Part shown: positions 37,817 through 47,694 of the stretch, one piece after another
Numbering within the stretch: the stretch's first letter is position 1
Layout: every line of letters begins with the position of its first letter
Assembly (NCBI RefSeq): GCF_030145185.1
Contig: NZ_JAQYWB010000031.1
Location: 1-64,000, forward strand
Direction of reading: 5' to 3'
Length of the DNA: 64,000 nucleotides
Origin: Desulfoluna sp.
GTDB taxonomy: Bacteria > Desulfobacterota > Desulfobacteria > Desulfobacterales > Desulfolunaceae
Notes under the pieces: model-generated
Database searches by the model: none
Told to the model about the DNA's origin: nothing
What the model saw: only the letters and a program-made list of their open reading frames with translations
Position numbers and translations under genes: made by a program

Positions 37817-40800
37817 TTAAAATTCAAAGCGCACCTTGCCGCTGACACTGTGGGCATTAAAATCTTCACGGCCGGCGTAATCAAAGCCGAGGCGCAGGCT
37901 CACGGCGCTCTCCTCTACGCTGGCCAGGGTGAAGGCCGTGGAGAGCTCCCAGCTGGTCTCGGCCGGGTCCGCGCCGTGGGCCACAAAGCCCATGTTGCCG
38001 CCGACGAACCGGGCGGTGGTGACCACGCGGTCTCCTTCCAGGTCGTAGCGCATCATGGCGGAGGCTTCTGGGGTCAGCACGCCCCAGGATTTCACCCAGC
38101 TGCGCTGGACGGTGGCGCCGCCGCCGATGTTCAGAACGGTGTAGTCCTGGGAATCGACTTCCAGGGCCCCGCTGTCCTTGCCCCCGGTTTCCGTGTAGCT
38201 GTCGTAGTCTTTGACGGAATAATCCACCACCAGTCGGGGGGTGACCTGCCATCCGGCGGAGCTTAATTTCATCCCCAGGTTGACCATGGCGTTATAGCTG
38301 GTGCTGTCATAGTCGGCCGTGAACACCTTGTCCCCTAAGCGCCGGGCGCTGTCCACGTTGCCAAACCCTGCGGAGAGGACCGCTTCGCCGAACCATTTGC
38401 CCCCATCCACGCTGCTGTAAAGACTGAACAGGGTATCGTCCATGTCCATTTCAGAGCTGCCGTCATCGGCGTCCGCATTGGTTTTGCCCTGGGTAAAGGC
38501 GACCCCTAAGGTCAGGGAACCAACCTGCCGGTCGCAGCCGAGGCTGAGCCCTGTGGTGTCGGCATCAAAGCCAACGACCCCATCCCGCTTGCCCTGATCG
38601 GCGTCGGTGAAGCTGGCATTGTACCACAGCCCACCAGCGGCCGCGATCTCGTCCCCGCTGTTGAGGCCCATGAGCCCGCCCAGACGGTTCCCGATATTGG
38701 ATTGAGAGGCGACGAGGGTATGGGCCATCCCGGTGAGAAAGGCCCCACTGACTTTAGGCATCCAGGCTTCGGGATCCGTACCAAAAACAAAGGAGTCCGG
38801 CATATCGTTTAAAGCAGCGTTTAGCGCCTGGCCCGCATTGCCGGAAATACCGGCCTCGACAGGGCTCAAAAAAGACACCCTGGCAACCAACTCGTTATCG
38901 GACGGGGTGTCCACCCAGTTCAACCCGAGCAAAGGTGAGTTGCCTTCAATCACCAACGTCAACGCGGCCTGATTTTCCGACACATTGCTGCCGGATTGAA
39001 GCAGCCCATACTCTTTGCTGTCACCCGCCTTGGCAAGGCCCAGGTCATCGGAAGGAACAATCTTGAATGTTGTGCCATCTGCAAGGAGAGCAGAATCGGT
39101 TTCAAAATAAAAAGTATTGTCCGCTTCCGCTTCGGCAGAATACCCGAAGCCGTCTTTAGAACCAAAGGTCGCCTGCAAGGTACCGGTGGCGGCGTTGGTC
39201 AGAGCCACCCTGCTCAGACGTCCGCTGAGAAGGCCCTGGTTATTCACAGAAACCTGAGACCGAGTCTCTCCGTCACTGAATACCATAGAATAATCGTCAG
39301 ATTCAGTCCCCTTGACAGCCCACGCCCCCACGACAGACGACGTCTCATCAATGGTGATCTCGCCTCTTTCAAGAAGAATAGCCGCACTAGATGGCTCCAT
39401 CTCGCGTGCGTCAACCTCCCCTTTGGAAGAAACACCCACGGCCTTTACCACGCTGCCGTTAGCCAGGCTAATAACCAGCGGCCCATGATTTTCAATCCCG
39501 CAAATACCGATTGCTACGGCCCGCTCGGCTTCCGCCGTAGCCAGGACCCTCGTATTATCGAAGGCAAAGGTGGCCTTCCCATAAAGGTCGCTCACAGCAA
39601 TCCCCATGGATACAGCGATCGAACCCTCTATAAGGGCTGCCTTTGTCTGCTCCCCGGTAGAGGTCGAAAAAGCTTGAATCGTGGAATCAGTTAATTGGAG
39701 AGTGGCCGGATCCCAGTCATTCTCACCGCTGAGTCCCTTCAGCTGAATGCCGGAGACAGCAGAAAAACTGGTACGAGCTGCCGTTGCCTTGCCGGTCACC
39801 TTAATGGTTGTCCCATCCAGGGTGATAGCGGTCCGGTCGCCCACCCGTAGTCTATCCATTGACATCCCGCTATCGACCAAGGTCACTCTGTCGACGCCTT
39901 GCGGGGCAACCAACAACCCGGAGACCATTGATATTTTCTCCGACACACCACCCACCCTTGCGGCACTGTCACCATTCGGGGCCTTAGCCGTTGCCTCCGC
40001 CGTCACCGTCACCGTTGTATCGGTGAGCCGGATATCTGCGTTGGTGTAACGCACTGCGCCAATGCCCACGGGAACAACACCCTCATCGCTTTTCCCGACC
40101 ACGGCAATCGCATCACCGGTGCTCTGATCAGCTGTCGCTGTCATGGTGCCAGTGAGGGTCGCATCGGTCAGGTCAATGTCAACCCAGTTTACATTTTCCA
40201 TCCCCAGCACAGTGGCCGAGGCAATGGCACTGCCCTCTGGCGTTGAATCGGTAGTCTTGAACGCCACCTCTGCTGCATGTGCAGTGGCCTTGGCCGTAAA
40301 ACACTTCTCCCCCGCCGCCTTGACCACACCATGCCTTGAATACCTTATAATAGCCGCACCGGCACTCGCTTCAGTCCCCTCGGCCTCGGCATTCACGCTT
40401 GATCCGTTGCCCACCATCAAGCTTGCGGTATCCGGGCTCTCAATATCTTCTAAAAGAACACCGATGGCTAAGGCCTCACCCGCCGCGCCCTGAGACTTCG
40501 CCGTGGCATGAATATGGGACTCTCCGTCCAACGCGACCTCAGCCTCCTCCGCCGTGTAGATGAGCACTCCCAAGGCGCTGATTTCGGCCTTATCACCGGA
40601 TACCTCCTTGGTGACGTCAATCGTAGAGCCTCCGGCCAAGGAAACCACCCCATGAGCGGTCGTTTCAATCAAGACCCCAATGGCTTCACCCTCTTCATAT
40701 GAAACCGCCCCCTTCACTTGCAGGGCCTGTCCCTTAACGACAAGGGAAGCGCCATCACTCATCGCCAATTCCGCCGTGTTAGGCAGTGTGACATCCCCCA

Positions 40801-41305
40801 GATGAAGGCCATACACGTCGCCCTTTGTTGTCGAGGCTTCGAGCCGTGCCCCGGCCATCGTCACGTGAGCACTGTCAGCATGTTGGATATCGATACCCGT
40901 CGTGTCTCCCGCTCCTGCAGATTCCACGACCACCGAGGCCCCTTTGCCCAGGTCAACCCGGTTGTCACTGTTTTCCCAATGACCGTCCATGAGAATACCG
41001 GTCAACGCCTCAGCGTTCGCCGCCTCCCGTTTAAGATAAATTTGCGCCCCTGACTCCAGGGTCACCGAGCCTCCTTCCCCGAGGCGCAGGGCAGCGTTGC
41101 CTTCCGTCACGTCCAGTAGCGCATCCTTTTCCAGCTTTATCGTAAGGCCACGGGTATCCAGGCCACCCTCGGCACTGGTATTGTCCGTACCGGTTATCAC
41201 CACGGGGGAGGCGGTGACCGCCTCGCTTGCCGCGGCAACCCCTGGTCCACACAGCATCAGAGCAAAAAGCCCCGCACACGTCAGATCCAATCGAATTTTT
41301 TTCAC
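37817..41305 (-). CDS. Autotransporter with beta-barrel domain (3 of 3)
   Basis: A 1162-residue type Va secreted protein. The start was set at GTG 41305: the encoded VKKIRLDLTCAGLFALML signal peptide lines up with MSKTRFDF and MKKTCFDF in the other two, and GAAAGGG lies at good spacing. An open frame continues 35 codons upstream without homology. The passenger (~860 residues) has the same scaffold as the others (VVITGTDNTSAEG opening; TVTVTAEATAK repeats) but is the most diverged of the three. The barrel (last ~290 residues) is almost identical to its neighbours and ends VRFEF. Probable surface adhesin or antigen. Confidence 0.92.
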   Translation of the reverse strand: MKKIRLDLTCAGLFALMLCGPGVAAASEAVTASPVVITGTDNTSAEGGLDTRGLTIKLEKDALLDVTEGNAALRLGEGGSVTLESGAQIYLKREAANAEALTGILMDGHWENSDNRVDLGKGASVVVESAGAGDTTGIDIQHADSAHVTMAGARLEASTTKGDVYGLHLGDVTLPNTAELAMSDGASLVVKGQALQVKGAVSYEEGEAIGVLIETTAHGVVSLAGGSTIDVTKEVSGDKAEISALGVLIYTAEEAEVALDGESHIHATAKSQGAAGEALAIGVLLEDIESPDTASLMVGNGSSVNAEAEGTEASAGAAIIRYSRHGVVKAAGEKCFTAKATAHAAEVAFKTTDSTPEGSAIASATVLGMENVNWVDIDLTDATLTGTMTATADQSTGDAIAVVGKSDEGVVPVGIGAVRYTNADIRLTDTTVTVTAEATAKAPNGDSAARVGGVSEKISMVSGLLVAPQGVDRVTLVDSGMSMDRLRVGDRTAITLDGTTIKVTGKATAARTSFSAVSGIQLKGLSGENDWDPATLQLTDSTIQAFSTSTGEQTKAALIEGSIAVSMGIAVSDLYGKATFAFDNTRVLATAEAERAVAIGICGIENHGPLVISLANGSVVKAVGVSSKGEVDAREMEPSSAAILLERGEITIDETSSVVGAWAVKGTESDDYSMVFSDGETRSQVSVNNQGLLSGRLSRVALTNAATGTLQATFGSKDGFGYSAEAEADNTFYFETDSALLADGTTFKIVPSDDLGLAKAGDSKEYGLLQSGSNVSENQAALTLVIEGNSPLLGLNWVDTPSDNELVARVSFLSPVEAGISGNAGQALNAALNDMPDSFVFGTDPEAWMPKVSGAFLTGMAHTLVASQSNIGNRLGGLMGLNSGDEIAAAGGLWYNASFTDADQGKRDGVVGFDADTTGLSLGCDRQVGSLTLGVAFTQGKTNADADDGSSEMDMDDTLFSLYSSVDGGKWFGEAVLSAGFGNVDSARRLGDKVFTADYDSTSYNAMVNLGMKLSSAGWQVTPRLVVDYSVKDYDSYTETGGKDSGALEVDSQDYTVLNIGGGATVQRSWVKSWGVLTPEASAMMRYDLEGDRVVTTARFVGGNMGFVAHGADPAETSWELSTAFTLASVEESAVSLRLGFDYAGREDFNAHSVSGKVRFEF

Positions 41306-41631
41306 GAAGACAACCCTTTCAACCCATGTCATCAAACAAAAATGACATGCTCTTACGCATAAAAATAATCTACAGCTCTTTTCCCTGCAGATCTCGCCAT
41401 GCCTTGGCATGACCTACTTCCTCAAAAAAAACATAGTTATCCCATCGGGGGCACCATCCCATTTCCCGTTACGCAGAGAATGAGCCACCCCCCGCGTTCA
41501 ACGCCTCGGATTCCCATTGTTTATAACTATGATAAGTTCAATGAAAAACATAGTTAAAAGAAGGTTAAAATCAATGCCTGAAGCGGCCGCTTAGTAAAGG
41601 ACAACATCCCTATATCACGTGTCTTATCTGA
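41306..41631. other. Upstream region of autotransporter 3
   Basis: About 325 bases without a gene. ATAACTATGATAAG-like AT-rich stretches near 41430 and 41520-41560 are possible promoter sequence. The MFS gene ends at 41632. Confidence 0.4.
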
Positions 41632-42978
41632 TCATTTCGCCGTGATGGCCCTCTGCCCCAGGGCATAAAGCAGAAAAAACCCGATAAGGATCACAAAAGT
41701 GACGGGAAAGGCAAAAAACGTTTCCATAAAGAGGCGGTCTTCGAGACCCGGGCCGGTGAGCAAGGGCTCTTCGGCCATGAGGGGCGATCGCCCCATGGAG
41801 AGGAGCACAGCGTAGAGTACGCCGAGAAAGCCATAAGAGAGATTATAGGCCAGCCCTTTGAAGCTGAGAACCGTGGCCCGAACCGCCGAAGCGGCCACGC
41901 TGTTCAGGTAATGGCTGACGAAAAAGGCGAGCATGCTCATGGCGCCAAAGAGCATGAGGGCGGGGAGAAGGCCCAGATATGGGGTAAAAAAAGCCATCCA
42001 AACCAGGCTGGGGAAGGTGATGGCGGCGAGCACGGCCAGGTTGAAGCCAGGCGATCGGGTCTCGGCCAGATGACGGGAGAGCCTCGGCACCACAATGCCC
42101 ACGCCCGCCACCAGAGCACCGATAAAACCAAACCCCGCCTCGGGAATCCCGATGACCCGGTAGTACTGACTGGCCAGGGTAATGACCATGCGCATCACCC
42201 CGTCAAAAATCAGCCCCACCAGAATAACCTTGAGGGCAAAGGGTGTGGAGAGAATCCAGCGCCCCGCGTCAAGCGTTTTTTTCAACGCCTGGGCAGTGGA
42301 GGGAAGTTCGTTCTGCTCCAACGTCTTGGGCTCTTTCATGGCAAGGGCACACCCCAGGGTGAAAAGGCCAAAAACAAAGGTCATCACCAGGGGAATACGC
42401 AAGGTTAGGTCCTGGGTGACGGTGAGCCCAATACCAAGGAAAGAGACAAATCGGCCCATCACCTCCGGGTCGTAGACCAGCCCGCCGGTGATCATGGCAA
42501 CGACAAAAGCCACCGACTGAACCCGCATTTGCACTTCCAGCACCCGGCCCCATTCCCCTTCCATCCCCTCCTGCTTCAGGGCATCAAAGGCCAGGGCTTC
42601 ATCCGCGCCGCTGGCCGACGCCTCGGCCAGCCCGCTCAGGACCCGGTTCACCAGAAAGATGCCAAACAACAGCGCCCCTCCCCGGATGGGAGCCACACAA
42701 AGGAGAAAAAGCTCCACACACATCATGGCCCCGGTGGCCACCAGAAGACGCTTGCGGCCGATGGTATCGGCAAGGGCTCCGGAAGGCACCTCGGCCAGAA
42801 CGATCACCGCGGCCCAGATGGCGTTGAGCAGGGCAAACTGGGAGACCGTGAGTCCAAAATCAAGAAAAAGAATCGAAAAAACCGGATAATAAAACCGAGC
42901 CGTAAAGAAAAGACGAAAGGCAATGAAGAGCCTTACGTTTCTTACGGAAAAAGGGGATCGAGATGATAAAACCGACAT
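41632..42978 (-). CDS. MFS transporter
   Basis: A 448-residue inner-membrane protein with about 12 hydrophobic segments. The MFS motif A-like loop VPSGALADTIGRKRLL lies between helices 2 and 3. The ATG at 42978 follows GGGAGA with good spacing; the open frame extends 18 codons upstream. The family resembles drug/proton antiporters or other exporters, but the substrate cannot be told. It is a single-gene unit between the autotransporter cluster and the oxidoreductase. Confidence 0.9.
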   Translation of the reverse strand: MSVLSSRSPFSVRNVRLFIAFRLFFTARFYYPVFSILFLDFGLTVSQFALLNAIWAAVIVLAEVPSGALADTIGRKRLLVATGAMMCVELFLLCVAPIRGGALLFGIFLVNRVLSGLAEASASGADEALAFDALKQEGMEGEWGRVLEVQMRVQSVAFVVAMITGGLVYDPEVMGRFVSFLGIGLTVTQDLTLRIPLVMTFVFGLFTLGCALAMKEPKTLEQNELPSTAQALKKTLDAGRWILSTPFALKVILVGLIFDGVMRMVITLASQYYRVIGIPEAGFGFIGALVAGVGIVVPRLSRHLAETRSPGFNLAVLAAITFPSLVWMAFFTPYLGLLPALMLFGAMSMLAFFVSHYLNSVAASAVRATVLSFKGLAYNLSYGFLGVLYAVLLSMGRSPLMAEEPLLTGPGLEDRLFMETFFAFPVTFVILIGFFLLYALGQRAITAK

Positions 42979-43424
42979 GGCAGGTCTCCCGTCAGGGTCA
43001 GTAAAAACTGCGATGGCCCTCCATGGGAACACAGAGGGCGCAGTGAAAAAATCTGAAAACCAGTAATCCGCATCAAGGGGACAAAGCCACGGCAGCGAAA
43101 ATATTTTAAAAATCGCATGCGACGGCGCAAGGGGTCGTCTCTTTCAAAGAAGTTCGGGTTTCGCAAATCATAACAAGCCCCGCACCACAACGAAATACCA
43201 ATTCATCCCAGCCGTTTATTAAGCCTTCAAACATCAGCAATCAAAAAACCTAATAAAAGTATGCTCACAACAACCATGAGCACAAACCGAAGAGCCCGGC
43301 CAGGCAACCGGGGAGTCCCTGTATCTCAAGGCACTGTCATTTCAAACAATAGTCATATATTCCTTTTAAATTCAGGCAGATTTATTTTATCATTTATCCT
43401 GTGTTCCGGCTGTGGTATTCATCA
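42979..43424. other. Divergent intergenic region (MFS / aldehyde oxidoreductase)
   Basis: About 450 bases with no gene; AT-rich between 43180 and 43420. Promoters for both divergent genes are expected here. Confidence 0.4.
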
Positions 43425-43448
43425 ATTAATGATTTATTAATCATTAAT
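43425..43448. promoter_or_regulatory. Palindromic operator-like site upstream of the aldehyde oxidoreductase
   Basis: Perfect inverted repeat ATTAATGA-TTTATTAA-TCATTAAT, centred about 46 bases before the start codon. Size and symmetry fit a dimeric regulator site. The regulator is unknown. Confidence 0.5.
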
Positions 43449-43482
43449 TTCATCATGTTTTACTTATGGAGAGGAACGCATC

Positions 43483-45213
43483 ATGAATAAGATTCTTAGA
43501 ATCGACACAAAGCAGAAAGGGTTTTCCTATTCTGAACCGGAGACCCGCCTTGCCCTCATGGGAGGGCGCGCCCTGACGTCACGAATCGTGATGGACGAGG
43601 TTCCTCCGACGTGTCACCCCTTAAGCGCCGATAACAAAATTATTATCGCACCCGGCCTTCTTTCCGGCACCACTGCCGCAAACTCCGGGCGACTCTCGAT
43701 TGGCGCCAAATCCCCCCTCACCGGAGGGATCAAGGAGAGCAACGCCGGTGGCCTTGTTTCTCAGAAACTTGCCCGCCTGGGCATCAAAGCCATTATCCTC
43801 GAAGACAAACCCGAAGGCGACGACTACAGCCTCATCCACATCACCAAAGACGGGGTAAAATTCATTCCCGCCGATGACCTGGTGGGGATGACGAACTCAG
43901 AGGTGATCACCACCCTCTGGGAACGTTTCGGCGAAAAAGTCGGCGTGGCCTGCATTGGCCCGGCTGGAGAGCAGCGCCTCACCGGCGCCTCCATCCAGCT
44001 TGCCGATCCCAAGGGCAATCCCGGAAGGGCCGCCGGACGCGGGGGCTTAGGCGCCGTCATGGGCTCTAAAAAAATCAAAGCCATGGTCATCGACGACGCT
44101 GGCTGCGAGCGTGTCAAGCCCGCCAACAAGGAGGCCTTCTCCGGGGTGGCCAAAAAATGGGCCAAACTCCTCACCAGCCACCCTGTTTCAGGCCAGGGCC
44201 TTCCCGCCTTCGGGACAGCCATCCTTGTCAACGTGGTCAATGAAGCCGGCGGCATGCCTACCAAAAACTTCCGCACCGGTCGCTTCGACAAAGCCGAAAA
44301 CATCAGCGGCGAGTTGATGGCCGAGCTCATCGAAAAACGCGGCGGCATCATCAAGGAAGGCTGCCACCCCGGCTGCGTCATCAAATGCTCCCAGGCCTAT
44401 CACGATAAAAACGGCGACTACCTGACCTCCGGGTTTGAGTACGAAACCATCTGGGCCTTCGGCGCACACTGCCTCATCGACGACTTAGACGCCATCGCTG
44501 AAATGGACCGTCTCTGCGACGACATCGGTGTCGACACCATCGATACAGGGGTGGCCATCGGCATCGCCATGGAAGGTGGACTCATCGAGTGGGGCGACAA
44601 GGCCGGTGCCATTGACCTGGTCAATAAGATCAGAACGGGCGACCCCATGGGTAAGATCATCGGCAACGGCGCGGCCTTCACCGGTCAGGCCCTGGGCGTG
44701 GACCGTATCCCTGTGGTCAAAAAGCAGGCCCTGCCCGCCTATGATCCCCGTGCCGTTAAAGGGGTGGGCGTCACCTACGCCACCACCCCCATGGGGGCCG
44801 ACCACACCGCAGGATACGGCGTCTGCCAGAACATCCTCAAGGTGGGGGGCGACGTGGATGCCCTGAAAAAAGAGGGCAACATCGATGTCTCTAAAAACCT
44901 CCAGGTAGCCACCGCCGTCCTGGACGCCGCAGGCCTCTGCATCTTCGTGGCCTTCCCTGTCCTGGACAGTGAAGACGGCTTCGGCATGATTGTAGACATG
45001 CTCAACGCCCGCTACGGCGTCAACCTCACCGCCGATGACGTCCTCGCCATCGGCATCAACACCTTAGAGACCGAAAAGGCTTTCAACCGTGCCGCCGGTT
45101 TCACCAAGCATGACGACCGACTGCCTGCCATGTTCAAGGAGAATCTGGAGCCCCATAACGTCACCTGGGACTTCACCGATGAAGAGCTCGACAGCACCCT
45201 GAACTTCGGATAG
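43483..45213 (+). CDS. Aldehyde:ferredoxin oxidoreductase (tungsten/molybdopterin enzyme)
   Basis: A 576-residue cytoplasmic enzyme that oxidises aldehydes to acids with ferredoxin as partner. The N-terminal domain carries the pterin-binding signatures (GGRALTSRI, NSGRLSIGAKSPLTGG, GRGGLGAVMGSKKIKA). Four cysteines can ligate the 4Fe-4S cluster: C294, C298 and C302 (spaced CX3CX3C) and C486 in DAAGLCIF. Length is near the family norm (~600). A GGAGAGG ribosome site precedes the ATG. A MoaD/ThiS-family gene follows after a hairpin, as commonly seen for this family. The exact substrate subtype is not resolved. Confidence 0.95.
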   Translation: MNKILRIDTKQKGFSYSEPETRLALMGGRALTSRIVMDEVPPTCHPLSADNKIIIAPGLLSGTTAANSGRLSIGAKSPLTGGIKESNAGGLVSQKLARLGIKAIILEDKPEGDDYSLIHITKDGVKFIPADDLVGMTNSEVITTLWERFGEKVGVACIGPAGEQRLTGASIQLADPKGNPGRAAGRGGLGAVMGSKKIKAMVIDDAGCERVKPANKEAFSGVAKKWAKLLTSHPVSGQGLPAFGTAILVNVVNEAGGMPTKNFRTGRFDKAENISGELMAELIEKRGGIIKEGCHPGCVIKCSQAYHDKNGDYLTSGFEYETIWAFGAHCLIDDLDAIAEMDRLCDDIGVDTIDTGVAIGIAMEGGLIEWGDKAGAIDLVNKIRTGDPMGKIIGNGAAFTGQALGVDRIPVVKKQALPAYDPRAVKGVGVTYATTPMGADHTAGYGVCQNILKVGGDVDALKKEGNIDVSKNLQVATAVLDAAGLCIFVAFPVLDSEDGFGMIVDMLNARYGVNLTADDVLAIGINTLETEKAFNRAAGFTKHDDRLPAMFKENLEPHNVTWDFTDEELDSTLNFG

Positions 45214-45236
45214 CTGCGGCACCCTTCTGAAATGAA

Positions 45237-45266
45237 TAAGAGCCGTGCCATTGCGCACGGCTCTTA
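45237..45266 (+). terminator. Hairpin between the oxidoreductase and MoaD-like genes
   Basis: Perfect 12-bp stem TAAGAGCCGTGC/GCACGGCTCTTA with a 6-base loop, 23 bases after the stop. No U-tract follows (CCGTTAC), so partial termination or mRNA stabilisation is as likely as full termination. Confidence 0.6.
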
Positions 45267-45301
45267 CCGTTACAGGGGCTTAAGCCAGCCAAGGAAACCG
45301 C

Positions 45302-45535
45302 ATGGAAATTGAAATTAAACTGTTTGCGACGCTCCGGCCCTACCTGAAAGGCCTTTCTCGGGAGGGGCACCTGGATGTCCCGGATGAAACCACCGTGGCG
45401 GATATTGTGGAGATACTCCAGCTGCCGGCCGAACAGGTCCGGCTGGTCTTTGTCAACGGCAGGCATGCGAGCAGAGAACATATTTTGAACCCAGGCGACC
45501 GCGTGGGAATCTTCCCCCCCGTCGGAGGCGGTTAA
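45302..45535 (+). CDS. MoaD/ThiS-family sulfur carrier
   Basis: A 77-residue ubiquitin-like protein ending in VGGG, the di-glycine tail that is adenylated and thiocarboxylated. It has the beta-grasp strands IEIKLFATLRPYL and the LVFVNGRH segment typical of MoaD. Directly downstream of the tungsten aldehyde oxidoreductase, it probably supplies sulfur for the pterin cofactor of that enzyme. Confidence 0.9.
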   Translation: MEIEIKLFATLRPYLKGLSREGHLDVPDETTVADIVEILQLPAEQVRLVFVNGRHASREHILNPGDRVGIFPPVGGG

Positions 45536-45620
45536 AATCCAGATAAAAACGATCTGTAAACGAAATCACCCCTCAAGCTAAAATTTTTTCACGCCATCGC
45601 TGCTTACATTGGGAGGTATC

Positions 45621-46346
45621 ATGCGAATCCGCTGCACCCTTATTGCCCTTGTTGTTCTGTTCGTTTGTTCCTGCGCCCACCACCCGTCCCTCACCCCAAA
45701 GACCCTCGACCAAGCCTACCTTGCTGCCATCATCGATGCAGAGGTGGCCACCCCTTCAGAAATCTCAAAAGATCTACTGGCGATTACCCCTGGCAACCCG
45801 AGGCTCATCCGAAATGCACAAGGGGACATCCGCGTCGTCACCTGGACCGACTGGAAGGGATACGACACGAAGGTCGGACAACACCTCTCCCTCTCCCGAA
45901 ATGTCTGGGTCACCGTGGCCCCCTTCATGCAGTCTTTCTGCCGCGAATGCGAATTGACGGGACAGGCCCTCGACCTTCGGGTACGCCAGAGACTCGGTCT
46001 GCCTCCTCATGATCCCAAAACCCGATTTGTCGAGTTCTGGGTCTCTCCCGACGACCTCTTCCGCCCCTCCCCCGACCCGGAGATCACCGACCATGAAGCC
46101 GAGCTCTCCTTTCCTGAACCCCAACGGTTTATCACCATCTCCCAGGATCACCGACGATGGTTCGAAACCCTGCAAAAAGAGTCCTATGGGAAGGGGGGGT
46201 ACCCCTGGACACGCCTGGGATACACCTATGACTGGGGAGGAAAAACAGAGGTGGGAGAATCAGAGTTCATCATCACCCAAGGGGCGGATGTGACCGTCCA
46301 CAGCGTGACGCTGACGGAAGAGTACTGTGAGGGCCGCGAATGGTGA
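45621..46346 (+). CDS. Lipoprotein of unknown function
   Basis: A 241-residue protein with signal sequence and lipobox FVCSC (Cys at about 18). A CREC pair (SFCRECELTG) near the middle could bind metal or form a disulfide. Tryptophans and aromatic residues suggest a beta-rich fold. The ATG at 45621 follows GGGAGG. The final codons GAA TGG TGA lie in the first copies of a heptamer repeat, so the C-terminus was shaped by that repeat. The family was not recognised. Confidence 0.8.
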   Translation: MRIRCTLIALVVLFVCSCAHHPSLTPKTLDQAYLAAIIDAEVATPSEISKDLLAITPGNPRLIRNAQGDIRVVTWTDWKGYDTKVGQHLSLSRNVWVTVAPFMQSFCRECELTGQALDLRVRQRLGLPPHDPKTRFVEFWVSPDDLFRPSPDPEITDHEAELSFPEPQRFITISQDHRRWFETLQKESYGKGGYPWTRLGYTYDWGGKTEVGESEFIITQGADVTVHSVTLTEEYCEGREW

Positions 46347-46421
46347 ATGGTGAATGGTGAATGGTGAGCGGTGAGTGGTGAGTGGTGAGTGGTGAGTGGT
46401 GAGTGGTGAGTGGTGAGTGGT
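46338..46421. repeat. Heptanucleotide tandem repeat (12 copies)
   Basis: Four GAATGGT units, one GAGCGGT and seven GAGTGGT units in perfect 7-base register. The first two units contain the last codons and stop of the lipoprotein gene. The array then joins a fragment of repeat family B (GTGCTTGCGCACC). Confidence 0.95.
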
Positions 46422-46899
46422 GTGCTTGCGCACCATTTGTTCGGAAAACCAATCCCTTTTGTAACTATTCAGCCCATGCCACCCAATCGTCACACACCGA
46501 TACGACAGGGACGATGAGGAAGGACACCGTATAAAGGGTCTGTCCTTATGGTAACCGTGTCGATGTGAAAGGTAGGGTGCGCCGTGCGCACCGCTTAACG
46601 TGCAGTAAACCTGCAACGCCGCATTTTATAATAAATGTTGGGATGGGGCCGGCGGTTTGCGTGACGTTGAACGGTGCGGGAGCCGCACCCTACGGTCTGA
46701 AACGGTTTTGTGAAATTTTTTCCAAAAAGAGGCCCTCCGGTGACAGGATGAAGCTGAATAGTTACCCCTTTTGTAACCATTCAGCCCAATCTACTGGAGT
46801 GGAGAGAACATCCCGCCATCCGATCCCCCATAGACAACATGCTTAAGCACCATTTATTCAGAAAACCAGCCCCTTTCGTCATTTAATGGACCTATTTCA
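46422..46899. other. Repeat-derived intergenic region
   Basis: About 480 bases with no gene. It includes a family B arm fragment (46422-46436) and scattered family F ends (TAACTATTCAGCC near 46462 and 46770, and GCTGAATAGTTAC near 46752). Confidence 0.5.
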
Positions 46900-47694
46900 T
46901 TAAGAGGCCTTTCTGCAGAGAAGATGCACATAGCGCCCCATGGAGGCGAAGGGCTCTTTGCGGCAGTAGGCGCGCTCGACCTCAAGGGTGTCTTCGTAGC
47001 TTCGGGCCTTCTGGACATCCTTTGTCATGTAGTCGGTAAAGACCCGGACCCCGGTTTTCCGGACGACGGTCAGCCCCATGCCGGCCACCCACCCCTCGAC
47101 CTCTGCCGGGTCCAGGGGATGGAGCGGTGTAAAGCTTTGGGATAAACCGCCGAACTCCCCGGACATGACCTTGCGAAAATTTCCAAAGGTGGCGTTTCGC
47201 TGAATCAAACAGTTGACGTTATAAAACATCAGGGAGAGGGTGCCTCCCGGAGCCAGGGAGTCCACCAGGGCCTCAAGGGAAGCCTTTGGAGCCACCAACC
47301 ACTCCAGGACCGCGTGAAAAAGAATCAGCTGGAAGCCTTCATCTTTGTCTTGAATAAAATCCTGAAACGGCCCCTGATGAAAAGAGCAACGCTCCATCAC
47401 CTGCGCCTCCGACGCCATGGCATCGGCAAGCTCCAGCATCCGCTTCGATAAATCACAGAAATGAACCCGATGGCCCTGCCCCGCCAGCTCGCATCCCATC
47501 TGCGCCATGCCGCAGCCGGCATCCAGAATATCCAGGGGCTGAGCCCCCCCATAGAGCCCCGAAACAAGCTCCGTCAGGTCTTCCGTCAGCAGGGCCAGGC
47601 GAATGCGTCCCTTGATGGTTCCGTAAATATTCTTTGCAAAGCGATCGGCCAGATCGTCAAAATTCCGATCTTCTCTGGGGTGGCTTTCCTTCAT
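46900..47694 (-). CDS. cmoM: SAM-dependent methyltransferase, CmoM-like
   Basis: A 264-residue class I methyltransferase. Motif I LDILDAGCGMAQMG (about 55-68) and FDLS/FCDLSKRMLELA follow the Rossmann order. The N-terminal NFDDLADRFAKNIYGTIKGRIR and C-terminal VVRKTGVRVFTDYM are characteristic of CmoM, which methylates the carboxymethoxyuridine at tRNA position 34. The ATG at 47694 was chosen for its match to CmoM starts; ATG 47739 is an alternative. No other cmo gene is nearby. Confidence 0.85.
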   Translation of the reverse strand: MKESHPREDRNFDDLADRFAKNIYGTIKGRIRLALLTEDLTELVSGLYGGAQPLDILDAGCGMAQMGCELAGQGHRVHFCDLSKRMLELADAMASEAQVMERCSFHQGPFQDFIQDKDEGFQLILFHAVLEWLVAPKASLEALVDSLAPGGTLSLMFYNVNCLIQRNATFGNFRKVMSGEFGGLSQSFTPLHPLDPAEVEGWVAGMGLTVVRKTGVRVFTDYMTKDVQKARSYEDTLEVERAYCRKEPFASMGRYVHLLCRKAS

